From Paenibacillus montanisoli (GTDB taxonomy: Bacteria; Bacillota; Bacilli; Paenibacillales; Paenibacillaceae), in assembly GCF_003268025.1 (NCBI RefSeq), contig NZ_QLUW01000006.1, positions 186,001 through 250,000 on the forward strand: a stretch of 64,000 bases of DNA, in the 5' to 3' direction. Positions 44,922 to 53,507 of this stretch are shown piece after piece (the first letter of the stretch is position 1; each line of letters opens with the position of its first letter). A model generated the notes under the pieces. It was not told the DNA's origin and made no database searches. It saw only the letters and a program-made list of their open reading frames with translations. A program made the position numbers and the translations under genes.

Positions 44922-45845
44922 TTATCGATAAATATAAACCTTCTTGTTTACGTTATCCCAAGATACCGTAGCGCCGAGCTGCTCGGCGGTAGAACGGGCG
45001 GGCACATACGTATGGTCGTCGAATAGCTTGTAGTTGGAGACCGGACTCCCGTTTACATAAGGCGTCGAAGTTGCTTCATCCCAGTGCACCGGAACGCCAA
45101 GCGCATCGCCGACTTGGCGCAGCGGCATGTAGGCGCTGCCGTCGACGATCCGGCCGTAAGCGGCCAGTTGATCGTTGACGACGATTTTGATCGTATCCTC
45201 GGGACTTAGCGGCTTCGGCTTCGGGGGAACGGCGTAGCGGTCATAGAACGCCTTTTCCATGGCATTCAAGTCGACGACGTTGCCGCCGATGCCGTTGACA
45301 GTCCCGTTATCCGAATACTGGAATACAGCCCATTCGTCCCATGTATCGTTATCCATCGGCTTATTGACTCCATAGTGGGCAATCCATAGCGGCCATTGGC
45401 CGAGCGGCTGGCCCAAGAAGCTCTTGGCAAAATAGGCTCCGCTATAGATCATCGTCGGATGGCCGGTCAGCCGTTCGACTTCGTTCAACCAATCCACGCA
45501 CCACTGCGTCAGCTGGTCGGACGGTACTTCAGCGGCGTCGCCCTCCACATCGAGCACATAGGGGAAAGTGGCTTTAAACCCTTTGATCGTATTGGCAAAA
45601 TGGGCGGCTTCCGCCTTCGCGTCATTGTTCTCCGGATGCGCATAATGGTAAAACCCGGTTTTGATGCCCGCGGCGGTCGCGCCGTTCACGTTGGTTGCGA
45701 ATTTATTGTCTACAAATGTGGTACCTTCGGAAGCTTTTATAAACGTTGCAAGAACCCCGTCAGCCCTCACCTTCGGCCAGTCGATGACACCCTGATGGTG
45801 CGATACGTCGATGGCTTTCACGTTACTTGAACTCATTGGCTGCAT
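44922..45845 (-). CDS. GH25 lysozyme with C-terminal copper-amine-oxidase-N-like stalk domain
   Basis: The 307-residue protein has a GH25 muramidase domain (about residues 10-195): AIDVSHHQGVIDWPKVRADG with the conserved Asp, FYHYAHPEN, and the catalytic DVE in FPYVLDVEGDAAE. The last about 100 residues are a stalk-like domain seen on Paenibacillus surface enzymes (VVNDQLAAYGRIVDGSAYMP, then TYVPARSTAEQLGATVSWD). There is no signal peptide, so export would need lysis or another path. The start at 45845 has GGAG about 8 bases upstream, unlike the upstream GTG. Confidence 0.85.
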   Translation of the reverse strand: MQPMSSSNVKAIDVSHHQGVIDWPKVRADGVLATFIKASEGTTFVDNKFATNVNGATAAGIKTGFYHYAHPENNDAKAEAAHFANTIKGFKATFPYVLDVEGDAAEVPSDQLTQWCVDWLNEVERLTGHPTMIYSGAYFAKSFLGQPLGQWPLWIAHYGVNKPMDNDTWDEWAVFQYSDNGTVNGIGGNVVDLNAMEKAFYDRYAVPPKPKPLSPEDTIKIVVNDQLAAYGRIVDGSAYMPLRQVGDALGVPVHWDEATSTPYVNGSPVSNYKLFDDHTYVPARSTAEQLGATVSWDNVNKKVYIYR

Positions 45846-45928
45846 CACACACACTCCATTCTATTCATGTCATATTACTAGTCTATGAAAAAAAGGGAAG
45901 ATGTGTGTACCGAACCCGATGCCCAATG

Positions 45929-46477
45929 TTACCCCCGCAGGAATAAAGCCCCGATCAGCAGCGCGCCGATGATGCCCCATACGGCGTTCAAGTTGAGATA
46001 GTAGACCATGATGAAGAAACCGACAGCCAGCAGAAACGGGATAAACGTAATAAAGCCCGGGGAGGTTTTCATCGCATATTTGGCAAAATCATAAGCCAGC
46101 ATCGCCATCATCACGAAGATCACGGGCTGGATGCCGCGAATCATTCCTTTGATAATGCTGTTATTTTGCAGCTTCGCCATGACTCCGACCAACACGATCA
46201 TCAAGAGCGCGGTCGGCAGCACGACAGCGGCCAGCGCGACGGCCGCTCCGAACCAGCCGGCTACTTTGAACCCGATATATGCGGCGAGCTTCGTCGCAAT
46301 CGGTCCTGGCAACGAGTTGCCGAATGCAAGCGCATGCCCGAAATCCTCCGTCGTCATCCAGCGCATCCGGTTTACCACTTCATTTTCGTACAGCGGAATG
46401 ATGGACGGTCCGCCTCCGTAGCCCAGCATCGTCGCCCTGCCGAACGAAATAAATAATTTCCATAGCTCAGTCCACAT
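45929..46477 (-). CDS. Half-size chromate transporter (CHR family)
   Basis: The 182-residue membrane protein has the CHR domain signature near the start (GYGGGPSIIPLYENEVV) followed by ALAFGNSLPGPIATKLAAYI, with five to six predicted membrane segments. Short-chain CHR proteins normally come as adjacent pairs that form one transporter; here the neighbours are a lysozyme and a nucleotidyltransferase, so it stands alone. The substrate may be chromate or another oxyanion. Confidence 0.85.
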   Translation of the reverse strand: MWTELWKLFISFGRATMLGYGGGPSIIPLYENEVVNRMRWMTTEDFGHALAFGNSLPGPIATKLAAYIGFKVAGWFGAAVALAAVVLPTALLMIVLVGVMAKLQNNSIIKGMIRGIQPVIFVMMAMLAYDFAKYAMKTSPGFITFIPFLLAVGFFIMVYYLNLNAVWGIIGALLIGALFLRG

Positions 46478-46646
46478 GGCCGCTCATCCTTTTCTCAATG
46501 ATTCACTGCCTAATTATAAACATCCGCAGGGCTGGGATACAATGTTAATTGCGCTGTACGGATAACTGATTGACTTGGTAAGATGAAAAGGAGTGCCAAG
46601 TTACCGGTGGGAAAGCCTGCATGAACGATAAGGAGTGAATGTAAAC

Positions 46647-47522
46647 ATGCGCATGCGCAACATGGAGGAGATGCTCGGCGCGCTGCTTCCTTGGGCAGAA
46701 AGAAACAGCATGATACGCGCCGTGCTGATGACCAGCTCCCGCACGAATCCCGAAGCTACGGTCGATCTGCTATCGGACTATGACATCGAGCTTGTCGTTA
46801 CGGATGTCGCTCCGTTTCGCGGCAGCGACGCGTGGATCACGCAGTTCGGCACGATCATGACGGAGTACAGGGAGGACGAGGAGGATTCGATTACGAGGCT
46901 CGTTCTGTTTGAGGATGGCGTCAGGATTGATTTTGCCGTTTATCTCGTCAAGCAATTGCAAGCGGTCATCGAGCTGCCGCTGCTGCCGGAGGAGCTGGAT
47001 ATCGGCTACCGCGTGCTGTTGGACAAAGACGGCATCACGTCCGGCTTGAAGCAGCCAAGGCACAATGGGTTTGTGACCGAGAAGCCGTCCCGGGAAGCCT
47101 ATAACACGGCGGTGAAGGAGTTTTGGTGGGATATCACGTATGTGGCGAAGAGTTTGTGGCGGGACGAGCTTTATTTTGCCAAGTACATGCTGGATAGCGT
47201 CATCCGGTTTCAAATGTTCATGCCGATCATCGAATGGCACATTGGCGCGAACAACAATTGGACCGTCAATCCGGGCAAAAACGGCAGATGGTTCAAACGC
47301 TACTTGGATGATCAGACGTGGGCTGAGCTGGAGCAGACCTATGCGGGGGCTGATCTTGAAGAGAATTGGCAGGCGATGTACGCGATGACAGCTTTGTTCC
47401 GGAAGCTGGCGGTCGACGTAGGCGGGAAGCTGGGCTTCGATTACCCGCATGCGCTTGACCAACGGGTCACTTCCTATATGCGGAAAATTCAGCGGCTGCC
47501 GAAGGATGCGGAGCAGTTTTAG
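46647..47522 (+). CDS. Aminoglycoside 6-adenylyltransferase (AadK/ANT(6))-like protein
   Basis: The 291-residue protein has the ANT(6) layout: TSSRTNPEATVDLLSDYDIE with the nucleotidyl-transfer Asp pair (about residues 25-48), IDFAVYL (about 96) and a helical C-terminal half with WWDITYVAKSLWRDELYFAK. The ATG at 46647 has AGGAG 11 bases upstream; a GTG at 46635 is less well placed. The family adenylylates streptomycin; many chromosomal homologues in bacilli have weak or unknown activity, so resistance is not implied. Confidence 0.85.
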   Translation: MRMRNMEEMLGALLPWAERNSMIRAVLMTSSRTNPEATVDLLSDYDIELVVTDVAPFRGSDAWITQFGTIMTEYREDEEDSITRLVLFEDGVRIDFAVYLVKQLQAVIELPLLPEELDIGYRVLLDKDGITSGLKQPRHNGFVTEKPSREAYNTAVKEFWWDITYVAKSLWRDELYFAKYMLDSVIRFQMFMPIIEWHIGANNNWTVNPGKNGRWFKRYLDDQTWAELEQTYAGADLEENWQAMYAMTALFRKLAVDVGGKLGFDYPHALDQRVTSYMRKIQRLPKDAEQF

Positions 47523-47654
47523 ATTGCTTAGCCCCATAGTCCATGTGATTGTATAGGCACATTACGCTCGTCATAAAATGGTCAATCCCTTCACCGTCGG
47601 CTGGATAATTGTGGTATCGTGGACATATCAATGATCGATAGGAGTGAGGTCGCG

Positions 47655-48134
47655 ATGGAACACTTTCTATTCACGCAGCTCAAATTCGTCAGGAGCCAAA
47701 CGCTAAAGCTCATGGACGGCATTACGGAGGAGACGGCGGACCGGATTCCGGACGGCTTCCGCAATTCGATCCGCTGGCAGCTCGGGCATATTTACGTGGT
47801 GCTGGAACGGTTCGCTTTCCAGTACATCGGGCTGCCGCTGAATCGGCCGGATGGATTCAAGGAGCTATTCGAATTCGGCAGCTCACCGCTGAATTGGCCG
47901 GAAGGTGCGGCGGTGCCCACGCTTGAGGAGCTTAAGGGACTTCTTGCGAGCCAATTGGGGCGCATTGAAGAAGCGCTGACGGTCCGGCTGCGCGAAAAGG
48001 TTCCGCAGCCGTATACGACATCATCCGGCATTACGCTCGGCTCGCCGGAGGAGTTTCTCAGCATGAATTTGTATCATGAAGGGATGCATTTGAGCGTCAT
48101 CAAGCTATATAAGGTGCTGCTTGCCCGGAGTTAG
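47655..48134 (+). CDS. DinB/YfiT-like four-helix metal-binding protein
   Basis: The 159-residue helical protein has the DinB_2 metal triad: the first His in WQLGHIYVVLERF (about residue 47) and the HEGMH pair near the C-terminus (about 147-151). Bacterial members include thiol-dependent S-transferases and DNA-damage-inducible proteins of unknown role. GGAGTGAGG lies before the ATG at 47655; the longer reading frame from 47619 lacks support. It is followed by a strong terminator. Confidence 0.8.
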   Translation: MEHFLFTQLKFVRSQTLKLMDGITEETADRIPDGFRNSIRWQLGHIYVVLERFAFQYIGLPLNRPDGFKELFEFGSSPLNWPEGAAVPTLEELKGLLASQLGRIEEALTVRLREKVPQPYTTSSGITLGSPEEFLSMNLYHEGMHLSVIKLYKVLLARS

Positions 48135-48155
48135 TTTCGGGTGGCACCAATCGAA

Positions 48156-48190
48156 GGGCAGTATCCCAGGTGTGGGATACTGCCCTTTTG
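48156..48190 (+). terminator. Terminator of the DinB-like gene
   Basis: A perfect 13-bp stem GGGCAGTATCCCA / TGGGATACTGCCC with loop GGTG is followed by TTTTG. It lies just before the repeat array. Confidence 0.88.
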
Positions 48191-48212
48191 TAATTTACGG
48201 GAAAGGCGGCGG

Positions 48213-48652
48213 TAAGAGGGTCACCAGTTACCTCTCTTTGGCGGGAAACCGGCAAAATAACGTAAAGAGAGGTACCAGTTACCTCTCTTTGGCGGGAAAC
48301 CGGCAAAATAGGGCCAAGAGAGGTACCAGATACCTCTCTTTAGCGGGAAACCGGCAAAATAGGGCCAAGAGAGGTACCAGTTACCTCTCTTTGGCGGGAA
48401 ACTGGCAAAATAACGCAAAGAGAGGTACCAGGTACCTCTCTTTGGCGGGAAACCGGCAAAATAGGGCCAAGAGAGGAACCAGTTACCTCTCATTGGTGGA
48501 AAACCGGCAAAATAACGCAAAGAGAGGTACCAGTTACCTCTCTTTGGCGGGAAACCGGCAAAATAGGGCCAAGAGAGGCACCAGATACCTCTCTTTGGCG
48601 GGAAACCGGCAAAATAACGCAAAGAGAGGAACCAGATGCCTCGCCTCTCTTA
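48213..48652. repeat. Tandem array of a 51-bp palindromic repeat
   Basis: The motif CCTCTCTTT or a variant of it recurs at 48231, 48282, 48333, 48384, 48435, 48486, 48537, 48588 and 48639, exactly every 51 bases, giving eight full units. Each unit has a perfect or near-perfect inverted repeat AAAGAGAGGTA / TACCTCTCTTT around CCAGT (or CCAGA), then GGCGGGAAACCGGCAAAATA and either ACGCA or GGGCC before the next unit. The two variants (A = ACGCA or ACGTA, B = GGGCC) run A,B,B,A,B,A,B,A. Because 51 is 17 codons, both strands have long open frames made of a 17-residue repeat; these are not convincing genes. No Shine-Dalgarno-start pair fits. Confidence 0.92.
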
Positions 48653-48714
48653 AAGTACCGGTGGTGCTGCGAGTCGGCTCTTCCGACGCTCAGCGTCATT
48701 TCTCCCTCAAATCG

Positions 48715-49278
48715 CTACTTGTCGACGGAGCTCGCGAGGTGATCGGCTTCGGGCTGAACAGCCTGCATTATTCGCTTAACGATACGAATGAGGTCCATCT
48801 GCAGGAGGCGAAAAGGAAGCTCGAGGAGCTGACGCCTAACGTCAAGGCGATTGTCGGAGACGAGATCAAGCTGCTGCTTGCCAACGAAGAGGCGGCGATC
48901 GGAGTCGTCTGGTCGGGCGACGCTTCGGAGATTATCGGCGAGAACGACAAGCTGACCTACGTCGTGCCGGAGGAAGGCTCGAACCTATGGTTCGATAACA
49001 TGGTCATTCCGAAGACGGCGAAAAATATCGAGGGCGCGCATCAGTTCATCAATTTCATGCTGGATCCCGAGCATGCCGCGCAGAACGCCGAATATGTCGG
49101 CTATTCCACGCCGAACGAGAAAGCGATGGAGCTGCTGCCGGAGGAAATTTCATCGGATGAACGGTTCTACCCGAATCCGGAGCTGACCGCAAAGCTTGAG
49201 GTATACCGGAACTTGGGCAAAAAGATGCTTTCGCACTACAACGAGCTGTTCTTGGAGTTTAAAATGCACCGGAAGTAG
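48715..49278 (+). pseudogene. potD: C-terminal fragment of a PotD-type spermidine/putrescine-binding protein
   Basis: The last 187 residues match the second half of PotD-type periplasmic binding proteins: AREVIGFGLNSLHYSLND, IGVVWSGDASEI, NLWFDNMVIPKTAKNIEGAH, QFINFMLDPEHAAQNAEYVG and YSTPNEKAMELLPEE. The N-terminal half, the lipoprotein signal and the other pot genes are absent. Its frame runs unbroken back through the whole repeat array to 48121, so a deletion joined the array to the gene. The fragment itself has no stops, so the loss is recent or the fragment is under little decay. A terminator follows. Confidence 0.82.
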
Positions 49279-49286
49279 GTCGATGA

Positions 49287-49320
49287 GTCCGTTCGCTGCT
49301 TGCAGCGAGCGGGCTTTTTT
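49287..49320 (+). terminator. Terminator of the potD remnant
   Basis: A 13-bp stem (GTCCGTTCGCTGC with GCAGCGAGCGGGC, two U-G pairs) is followed by TTTTTT. Confidence 0.88.
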
Positions 49321-49432
49321 CATCTGTGTACATGGATTTGGAAATTGTTGTTGACAGGTTAAGCAGTGCAGTGATACTATCTTCTCCCTGTCGCTTTTTC
49401 AAAAATCTTCAATATATCGGAGGTATCAAAAC

Positions 49433-50410
49433 GTGATAACCGTAGAAGGGATCAGCAAAACCTTCCTGGTCGCCAAAAGGCAATCGGGTCTTGGCCATGC
49501 GCTCAAATCGCTGTTCCACCGGGAGTATACGGCGGTCGAAGCGCTGCAGAACGTATCGTTCCACATTGCGCCGGGTGAAATTGTCGGCTACATCGGGCCT
49601 AACGGCGCCGGGAAGTCCACCACGATCAAAATCATGAGCGGCATTCTGGTGCCTGACCGCGGTTCCTGCGTCATCAAAGGCTTCACTCCCTGGGAGGACC
49701 GGGTCAAGTACGTGAAGCATATCGGCGTTGTCTTCGGCCAGCGCTCGCAGCTGTGGTGGGATGTGCCGGTCGCCGATTCATTCGAGCTGCTGCGCGACAT
49801 CTACAATGTCCCGCAGGCGGAATACAAGAACACGATGGCGCTGCTCACCGAAACGCTCGACCTCGGCAATCTGCTGCAAACGCCGGTCCGCCAGCTCAGC
49901 TTGGGTCAGAGGATGCGCTGTGAGATCGCCGCTTCATTGCTGCATAGCCCAAGCATTCTGTTTCTGGATGAGCCGACAATTGGGCTCGACGCTGTCTCCA
50001 AAATCGCGGTGCGCCAGTTTATTAAGACGATTAACAAAGAAAAAGGCGTCACCGTCATCCTGACGACGCACGATATGAACGATATCGAGGCGCTCGCGAG
50101 CCGCATTTTGCTGATAGGCAAAGGCAATCTGCTCTATGACGGCAACGTCCAGGGCCTCCGCAGCCGGTTCGGCACGAAGCGAACGATCACTGCCGACTAT
50201 CACGAGAACAACCGTCCGATCGACATTCCGGGCGCGTCGCTTCTGTCGTGGACGCCGGAGCGGGCCATCCTCAGCGTCGATACGGAGCAGGTGATGATCT
50301 CGGAAGCAATCGCGAAGTTGTCGGCACAGGTCGAGCTGCTTGACGTGGCCATCGACACCCAGCCGATCGAGGACATCATCGTGCAAATGTATAAGGAGTA
50401 TCAGCTATGA
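49433..50410 (+). CDS. ABC-2-type exporter ATPase (COG4586-like)
   Basis: The 325-residue ATPase has Walker A GPNGAGKST (about residue 57-65), signature LSLGQRMRCEIA, Walker B ILFLDEPTIGLD and the H-loop His in LTTHDMND. The first 25 residues (TFLVAKRQSGLGHALKSLF) and C-terminal region match the uncharacterised exporter group that works with two non-identical permeases. It overlaps the next permease by ATGA. The start codon is GTG 49433, with GGAGGTA upstream. The transported substrate is unknown. Confidence 0.88.
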   Translation: MITVEGISKTFLVAKRQSGLGHALKSLFHREYTAVEALQNVSFHIAPGEIVGYIGPNGAGKSTTIKIMSGILVPDRGSCVIKGFTPWEDRVKYVKHIGVVFGQRSQLWWDVPVADSFELLRDIYNVPQAEYKNTMALLTETLDLGNLLQTPVRQLSLGQRMRCEIAASLLHSPSILFLDEPTIGLDAVSKIAVRQFIKTINKEKGVTVILTTHDMNDIEALASRILLIGKGNLLYDGNVQGLRSRFGTKRTITADYHENNRPIDIPGASLLSWTPERAILSVDTEQVMISEAIAKLSAQVELLDVAIDTQPIEDIIVQMYKEYQL

Positions 50411-51213
50411 TGAGGGCCTATTTGTCCGTCTTCAAGCTGAGAATCTACACCGGGCTGCAGTATCGGGCAGCCGCGCTGGCCGGAATCGGCACGCAGTTTT
50501 TTTTCGGCTCGATGTTCATTATGATTTTCGTGGCGTTTTACGCCCATTCCACCGAAGTGCCTCCTATGACACTGTCCCAAGTGATCACCTACACCTGGCT
50601 GAAGCAGGCGTTTCTTGCGCTGGTTATGCTTTGGTTGAGAGACAATGAGCTGTTCCAGCTCATTACAAGCGGCAACATTGCCTACGAGATGTGCAGGCCT
50701 AGCGGCATCTACGGCTTCTGGTATGCCAAGCTGCTCGCACAGCGGTTGTCGAGCGCGCTGCTCAGGTGTTTTCCGATTTTGATCGTGACCGTTTTCTTGC
50801 CTGAACCTTACCGCCTTGAGCTTCCTCCCGATTTGCTTACGTTTCTACTGTTTCTCGCCGTACTTATCGCAGGCTTCTTGATGGTCGTTGCGCTTTCGAT
50901 GCTGATTTACATATCGGTGTTCGTCACGATGTCGCCTGGCGGCTCGCTTCTGATGTTCAGCATATTCGGAGAGTTTCTGGCCGGAATGGTCATACCTGTT
51001 CCGCTGATGCCAGGATGGATGCAGGACATCGTGTACTTGCTGCCGTTTCATTGGACCGCCGATTTTCCGTTCCGCGTCTTTACGGGCGATATTTCGAAGC
51101 TGGGCGCCTTGAAGGGACTGGCGGCGCAATTGGCTTGGCTGGCCGCGTTGGCGGCATTCGGGCACTATACCATGAACCGGGCGCTGCGGCGCGTTGTGGT
51201 GCAAGGAGGTTAA
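50407..51213 (+). CDS. ABC-2-type permease, first subunit (COG4587-like)
   Basis: The 268-residue protein has six predicted membrane segments and an N-terminal amphipathic region. It overlaps the ATPase gene by ATGA and is followed 7 bases later by a second, different permease, the usual three-gene arrangement of this exporter type. No soluble or lipoprotein partner is present. Confidence 0.85.
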   Translation: MMRAYLSVFKLRIYTGLQYRAAALAGIGTQFFFGSMFIMIFVAFYAHSTEVPPMTLSQVITYTWLKQAFLALVMLWLRDNELFQLITSGNIAYEMCRPSGIYGFWYAKLLAQRLSSALLRCFPILIVTVFLPEPYRLELPPDLLTFLLFLAVLIAGFLMVVALSMLIYISVFVTMSPGGSLLMFSIFGEFLAGMVIPVPLMPGWMQDIVYLLPFHWTADFPFRVFTGDISKLGALKGLAAQLAWLAALAAFGHYTMNRALRRVVVQGG

Positions 51214-51220
51214 GGGGTTT

Positions 51221-52006
51221 ATGCGGCTTTATTTCAAATATATGAAAATGATCATGAAATCGCAGATGCAATACCGCGCTTCATTCCTGCTGCTGGCATT
51301 GGGGCAATGCTTAACGCCGTTTACGACGTTTGCCGGGCTGTACTTCATGTTTGAACGGTTCGGGCAGCTGCGGGGATGGAGCTTCTATGAGGTGGCGCTT
51401 TGCTTTGCAGTGACGCAGTTGGCGTTCTCTTGCGCCGAGGTGTTCGGACGCGGGTTTGATGTGTTCTCTAGCCTTGTGATAAGCGGGGACTTCGACCGTT
51501 TGCTCGTTCGTCCGCGCAGCACCGTCGTGCAAGTTTTCGGCTCGAGGTTCGAGTTCGCCCGGCTCGGCCGGCTGCTGCTAAGCGCCGCCATGCTGGTATG
51601 GGCTGCTTCTAACATTGAGGTCGATTGGACGCTGCTCAAAATGATGACGCTCGTGCTGATGGTAGTGAGCGGGATCGTTATTTTTCTGGCAATCTTCATT
51701 CTCGCCGCGTCAGTCAGCTTTTGGACGGTGCAGGGGCTGGAAATCGCGAATATTTTCACGGACGGCGGGCGGGAGATGACTTCGTATCCGCTCAATATCT
51801 ATCAAAAGTGGGTGAAGCGCGTGTTCACCTTCGTCATTCCGTTCGCTTGCTTTAACTACTTGCCGCTGCTTTATATTTTGGAGCGGGATGGGGGCGGAGG
51901 GCATCCAATGTATGCTTTGATTCCGCTTGCCGGCTTCCTGTTCCTTGTGCCCTGCCTGCTCGTCTGGCGCGTCGGCGTCCGGCATTACCGGTCGACCGGG
52001 TCTTAG
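51221..52006 (+). CDS. ABC-2-type permease, second subunit (COG3694-like)
   Basis: The 261-residue protein begins MRLYFKYMKMIMKSQMQYRA and has six predicted membrane segments. AAGGAGG (the end of the preceding gene) is about 9 bases before the ATG at 51221, so the upstream in-frame codon at 51194 is not needed. With the two previous genes it forms one exporter. A hairpin follows. Confidence 0.85.
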   Translation: MRLYFKYMKMIMKSQMQYRASFLLLALGQCLTPFTTFAGLYFMFERFGQLRGWSFYEVALCFAVTQLAFSCAEVFGRGFDVFSSLVISGDFDRLLVRPRSTVVQVFGSRFEFARLGRLLLSAAMLVWAASNIEVDWTLLKMMTLVLMVVSGIVIFLAIFILAASVSFWTVQGLEIANIFTDGGREMTSYPLNIYQKWVKRVFTFVIPFACFNYLPLLYILERDGGGGHPMYALIPLAGFLFLVPCLLVWRVGVRHYRSTGS

Positions 52007-52041
52007 GGGGAGTTCAAGATGAGGGAACTGTTGCCGTATGT

Positions 52042-52065
52042 TGAGAGCACGAAAACGTGCTCTCA
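52042..52065 (+). terminator. Hairpin after the ABC-2 exporter genes
   Basis: A perfect 10-bp stem TGAGAGCACG / CGTGCTCTCA with loop AAAA; the downstream T run is poor, so termination may be partial. Confidence 0.6.
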
Positions 52066-52123
52066 GCGGCGTTTCCCCCCTCACGAGAGTTATCCTATAC
52101 TATGACGCAACGTCGTACGCAAA

Positions 52124-52858
52124 CTAGTCCATCAAATAAACGGCATCGCCGACTCGTACGTCCCCCGTTTGCCTGACTGAAGCATAAACGCCGAAGTTCA
52201 GCTGAAGCCGTTCGTTCACAGTCCTCAAAAGCGAGGGGTCGCGTTCAAGCGAAGCCGGATCTACAGTAATAAGAGAGCACCGCTCACAACATTCATCGAC
52301 CTGCAGCCGCGCGCTGCCTATAGTCAGCTGCTTGCCAAGCCATCCATTTTCATCGGAGGCTCCGTCTTCCAGCGTGATCAGCATATTCGCCCGGAACCGC
52401 AGCGGGTCAAGCGGCTTGCCCCACATCGCTTCGAGCTTGCGAAGCGACGAATCGGTGATGATGAGGACGCTGGCTGTATCAACGGCAAGCAGATCAAGCG
52501 ACTGCGGCGTATGCGCAAGCAAAGTCAGTTTCTGCCGGGAGTAAGGCTGGATTTCCTGCAAAAGGGCATCGTCCCACTGCATGGCGCGTCCATCCGGCGC
52601 GGTGATGCGCAGCCCGGGAAAATGCGCGGACTCGCCAGGTTCTTCTACGCTTAAGGCCGCTTTGTAGCGCAGCATTGCAGGCGCGGTTCTGGCCGTGAAA
52701 TAACGGTCCCAGCCTTCTTTCGTCTCATCGATAAAGGCGTGCGAGCGGTCGCCGTACAAGCCGTACGGCTCAATCCGGCTGCTTTGCAGCGCTTCGCCTC
52801 CGAACGATTTAACGGGATAGCGGTTCAACGCCGCAAGGGTGCCGATACGGGTTTGCAT
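52124..52858 (-). CDS. MOSC-domain protein
   Basis: The 244-residue protein has the N-terminal MOSC_N beta-barrel (about residues 1-110, YPVKSFGGEALQSSRIEPYG) and the C-terminal MOSC domain with DPLRFRANMLI (RFR-N motif) and the conserved Cys in LQVDECCERCSLI (about residues 190-202). MOSC proteins bind molybdenum cofactor and act in N-hydroxylated compound reduction or sulfur transfer. The ATG at 52858 has AGAGG ten bases upstream; a longer frame from 52912 adds 18 unlikely residues. Confidence 0.85.
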   Translation of the reverse strand: MQTRIGTLAALNRYPVKSFGGEALQSSRIEPYGLYGDRSHAFIDETKEGWDRYFTARTAPAMLRYKAALSVEEPGESAHFPGLRITAPDGRAMQWDDALLQEIQPYSRQKLTLLAHTPQSLDLLAVDTASVLIITDSSLRKLEAMWGKPLDPLRFRANMLITLEDGASDENGWLGKQLTIGSARLQVDECCERCSLITVDPASLERDPSLLRTVNERLQLNFGVYASVRQTGDVRVGDAVYLMD

Positions 52859-52995
52859 CACGGAAAATCCTCTTTTCTTCCAGTAAATTTGGTATGGCAT
52901 AAGGTTGTCCATTTCTATCCATTATAGCCAGCGCTCGTCCATCTGTCACAAAACAACAAACGCCGGCTAGGCCGGCGCTTCGTATGGCGTCCAAA

Positions 52996-53349
52996 TTAGG
53001 TTAGCGGCGAATCAATCAGCGTGGCAAAGTTGAACTGGTGCACATGCCCGTCGGCTAACGTTGTCGCGCCTTTGACAAAATGGACATGCTTCCCGTTGCC
53101 GACCTTAATGGCGGGTCCGGTCGTAATCTTCTTCAGCTGATGAAAGTGCCCGAAGAAATCGGTACGAGTGAGGTCGATTTCATGGACGTGGCTGCTACCT
53201 CTTTTGATCGCTGGCCCCGACACTCCCGCGAATCGATGGTTATGGCGGTCATCGCCTTCCTCGGCCAATTTGGTGCTGCCTTCAAATTCATGGTCATGCC
53301 GCTGCGCTCTCCGGCATTTCGTCACTTTGCTGAATGTGCGCTTTTTCAT
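52996..53349 (-). CDS. YmaF-like histidine-rich protein
   Basis: The 117-residue protein starts MKKRTFSKVTKCRRAQRHDH and contains six regularly spaced HxH-type motifs (HDHEF, HNHRF, HVHEI, HFHQL, HVHFV, HVHQF), about 18-20 residues apart, as in the YmaF family of Bacillus. The pattern suggests metal binding, but no function is established. GGGAGG is 11 bases before the ATG at 53349; the longer frame from 53439 is unlikely. Expression may involve spores or stationary phase; the sequence does not show this. Confidence 0.75.
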   Translation of the reverse strand: MKKRTFSKVTKCRRAQRHDHEFEGSTKLAEEGDDRHNHRFAGVSGPAIKRGSSHVHEIDLTRTDFFGHFHQLKKITTGPAIKVGNGKHVHFVKGATTLADGHVHQFNFATLIDSPLT

Positions 53350-53507
53350 GTGCTGCCTGCCTCCCTTAGTAAGGTGACTTCTCCATATGCTATTGCGGCT
53401 GTATAAAGGATGTTCTGGGGCATTTGACAGGTAAGGCATTTGTACCTGCTGCGTTCAAGCTCCAATCTAGCATTGAAAAACAGATCGTCTTCGTGTTTAA
53501 TAGGATA

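Noticed and set aside
48213-48652. CRISPR array
   Set aside because: The units are 51 bases with no unique spacers and only two alternating end variants; there are no cas genes.
48121-49278. A 385-codon open frame across the repeat array and the potD fragment, and the opposite-strand open frame at 48221-48622
   Set aside because: The 51-bp period is a multiple of three, so frames stay open in any case; no start fits and the C-terminal half is a truncated PotD.
53430-53460. ATTTGTACC near 53440 as an AraR half site before abfA
   Set aside because: Only one half of the palindromic consensus is present and it is about 65 bases upstream of the -10.
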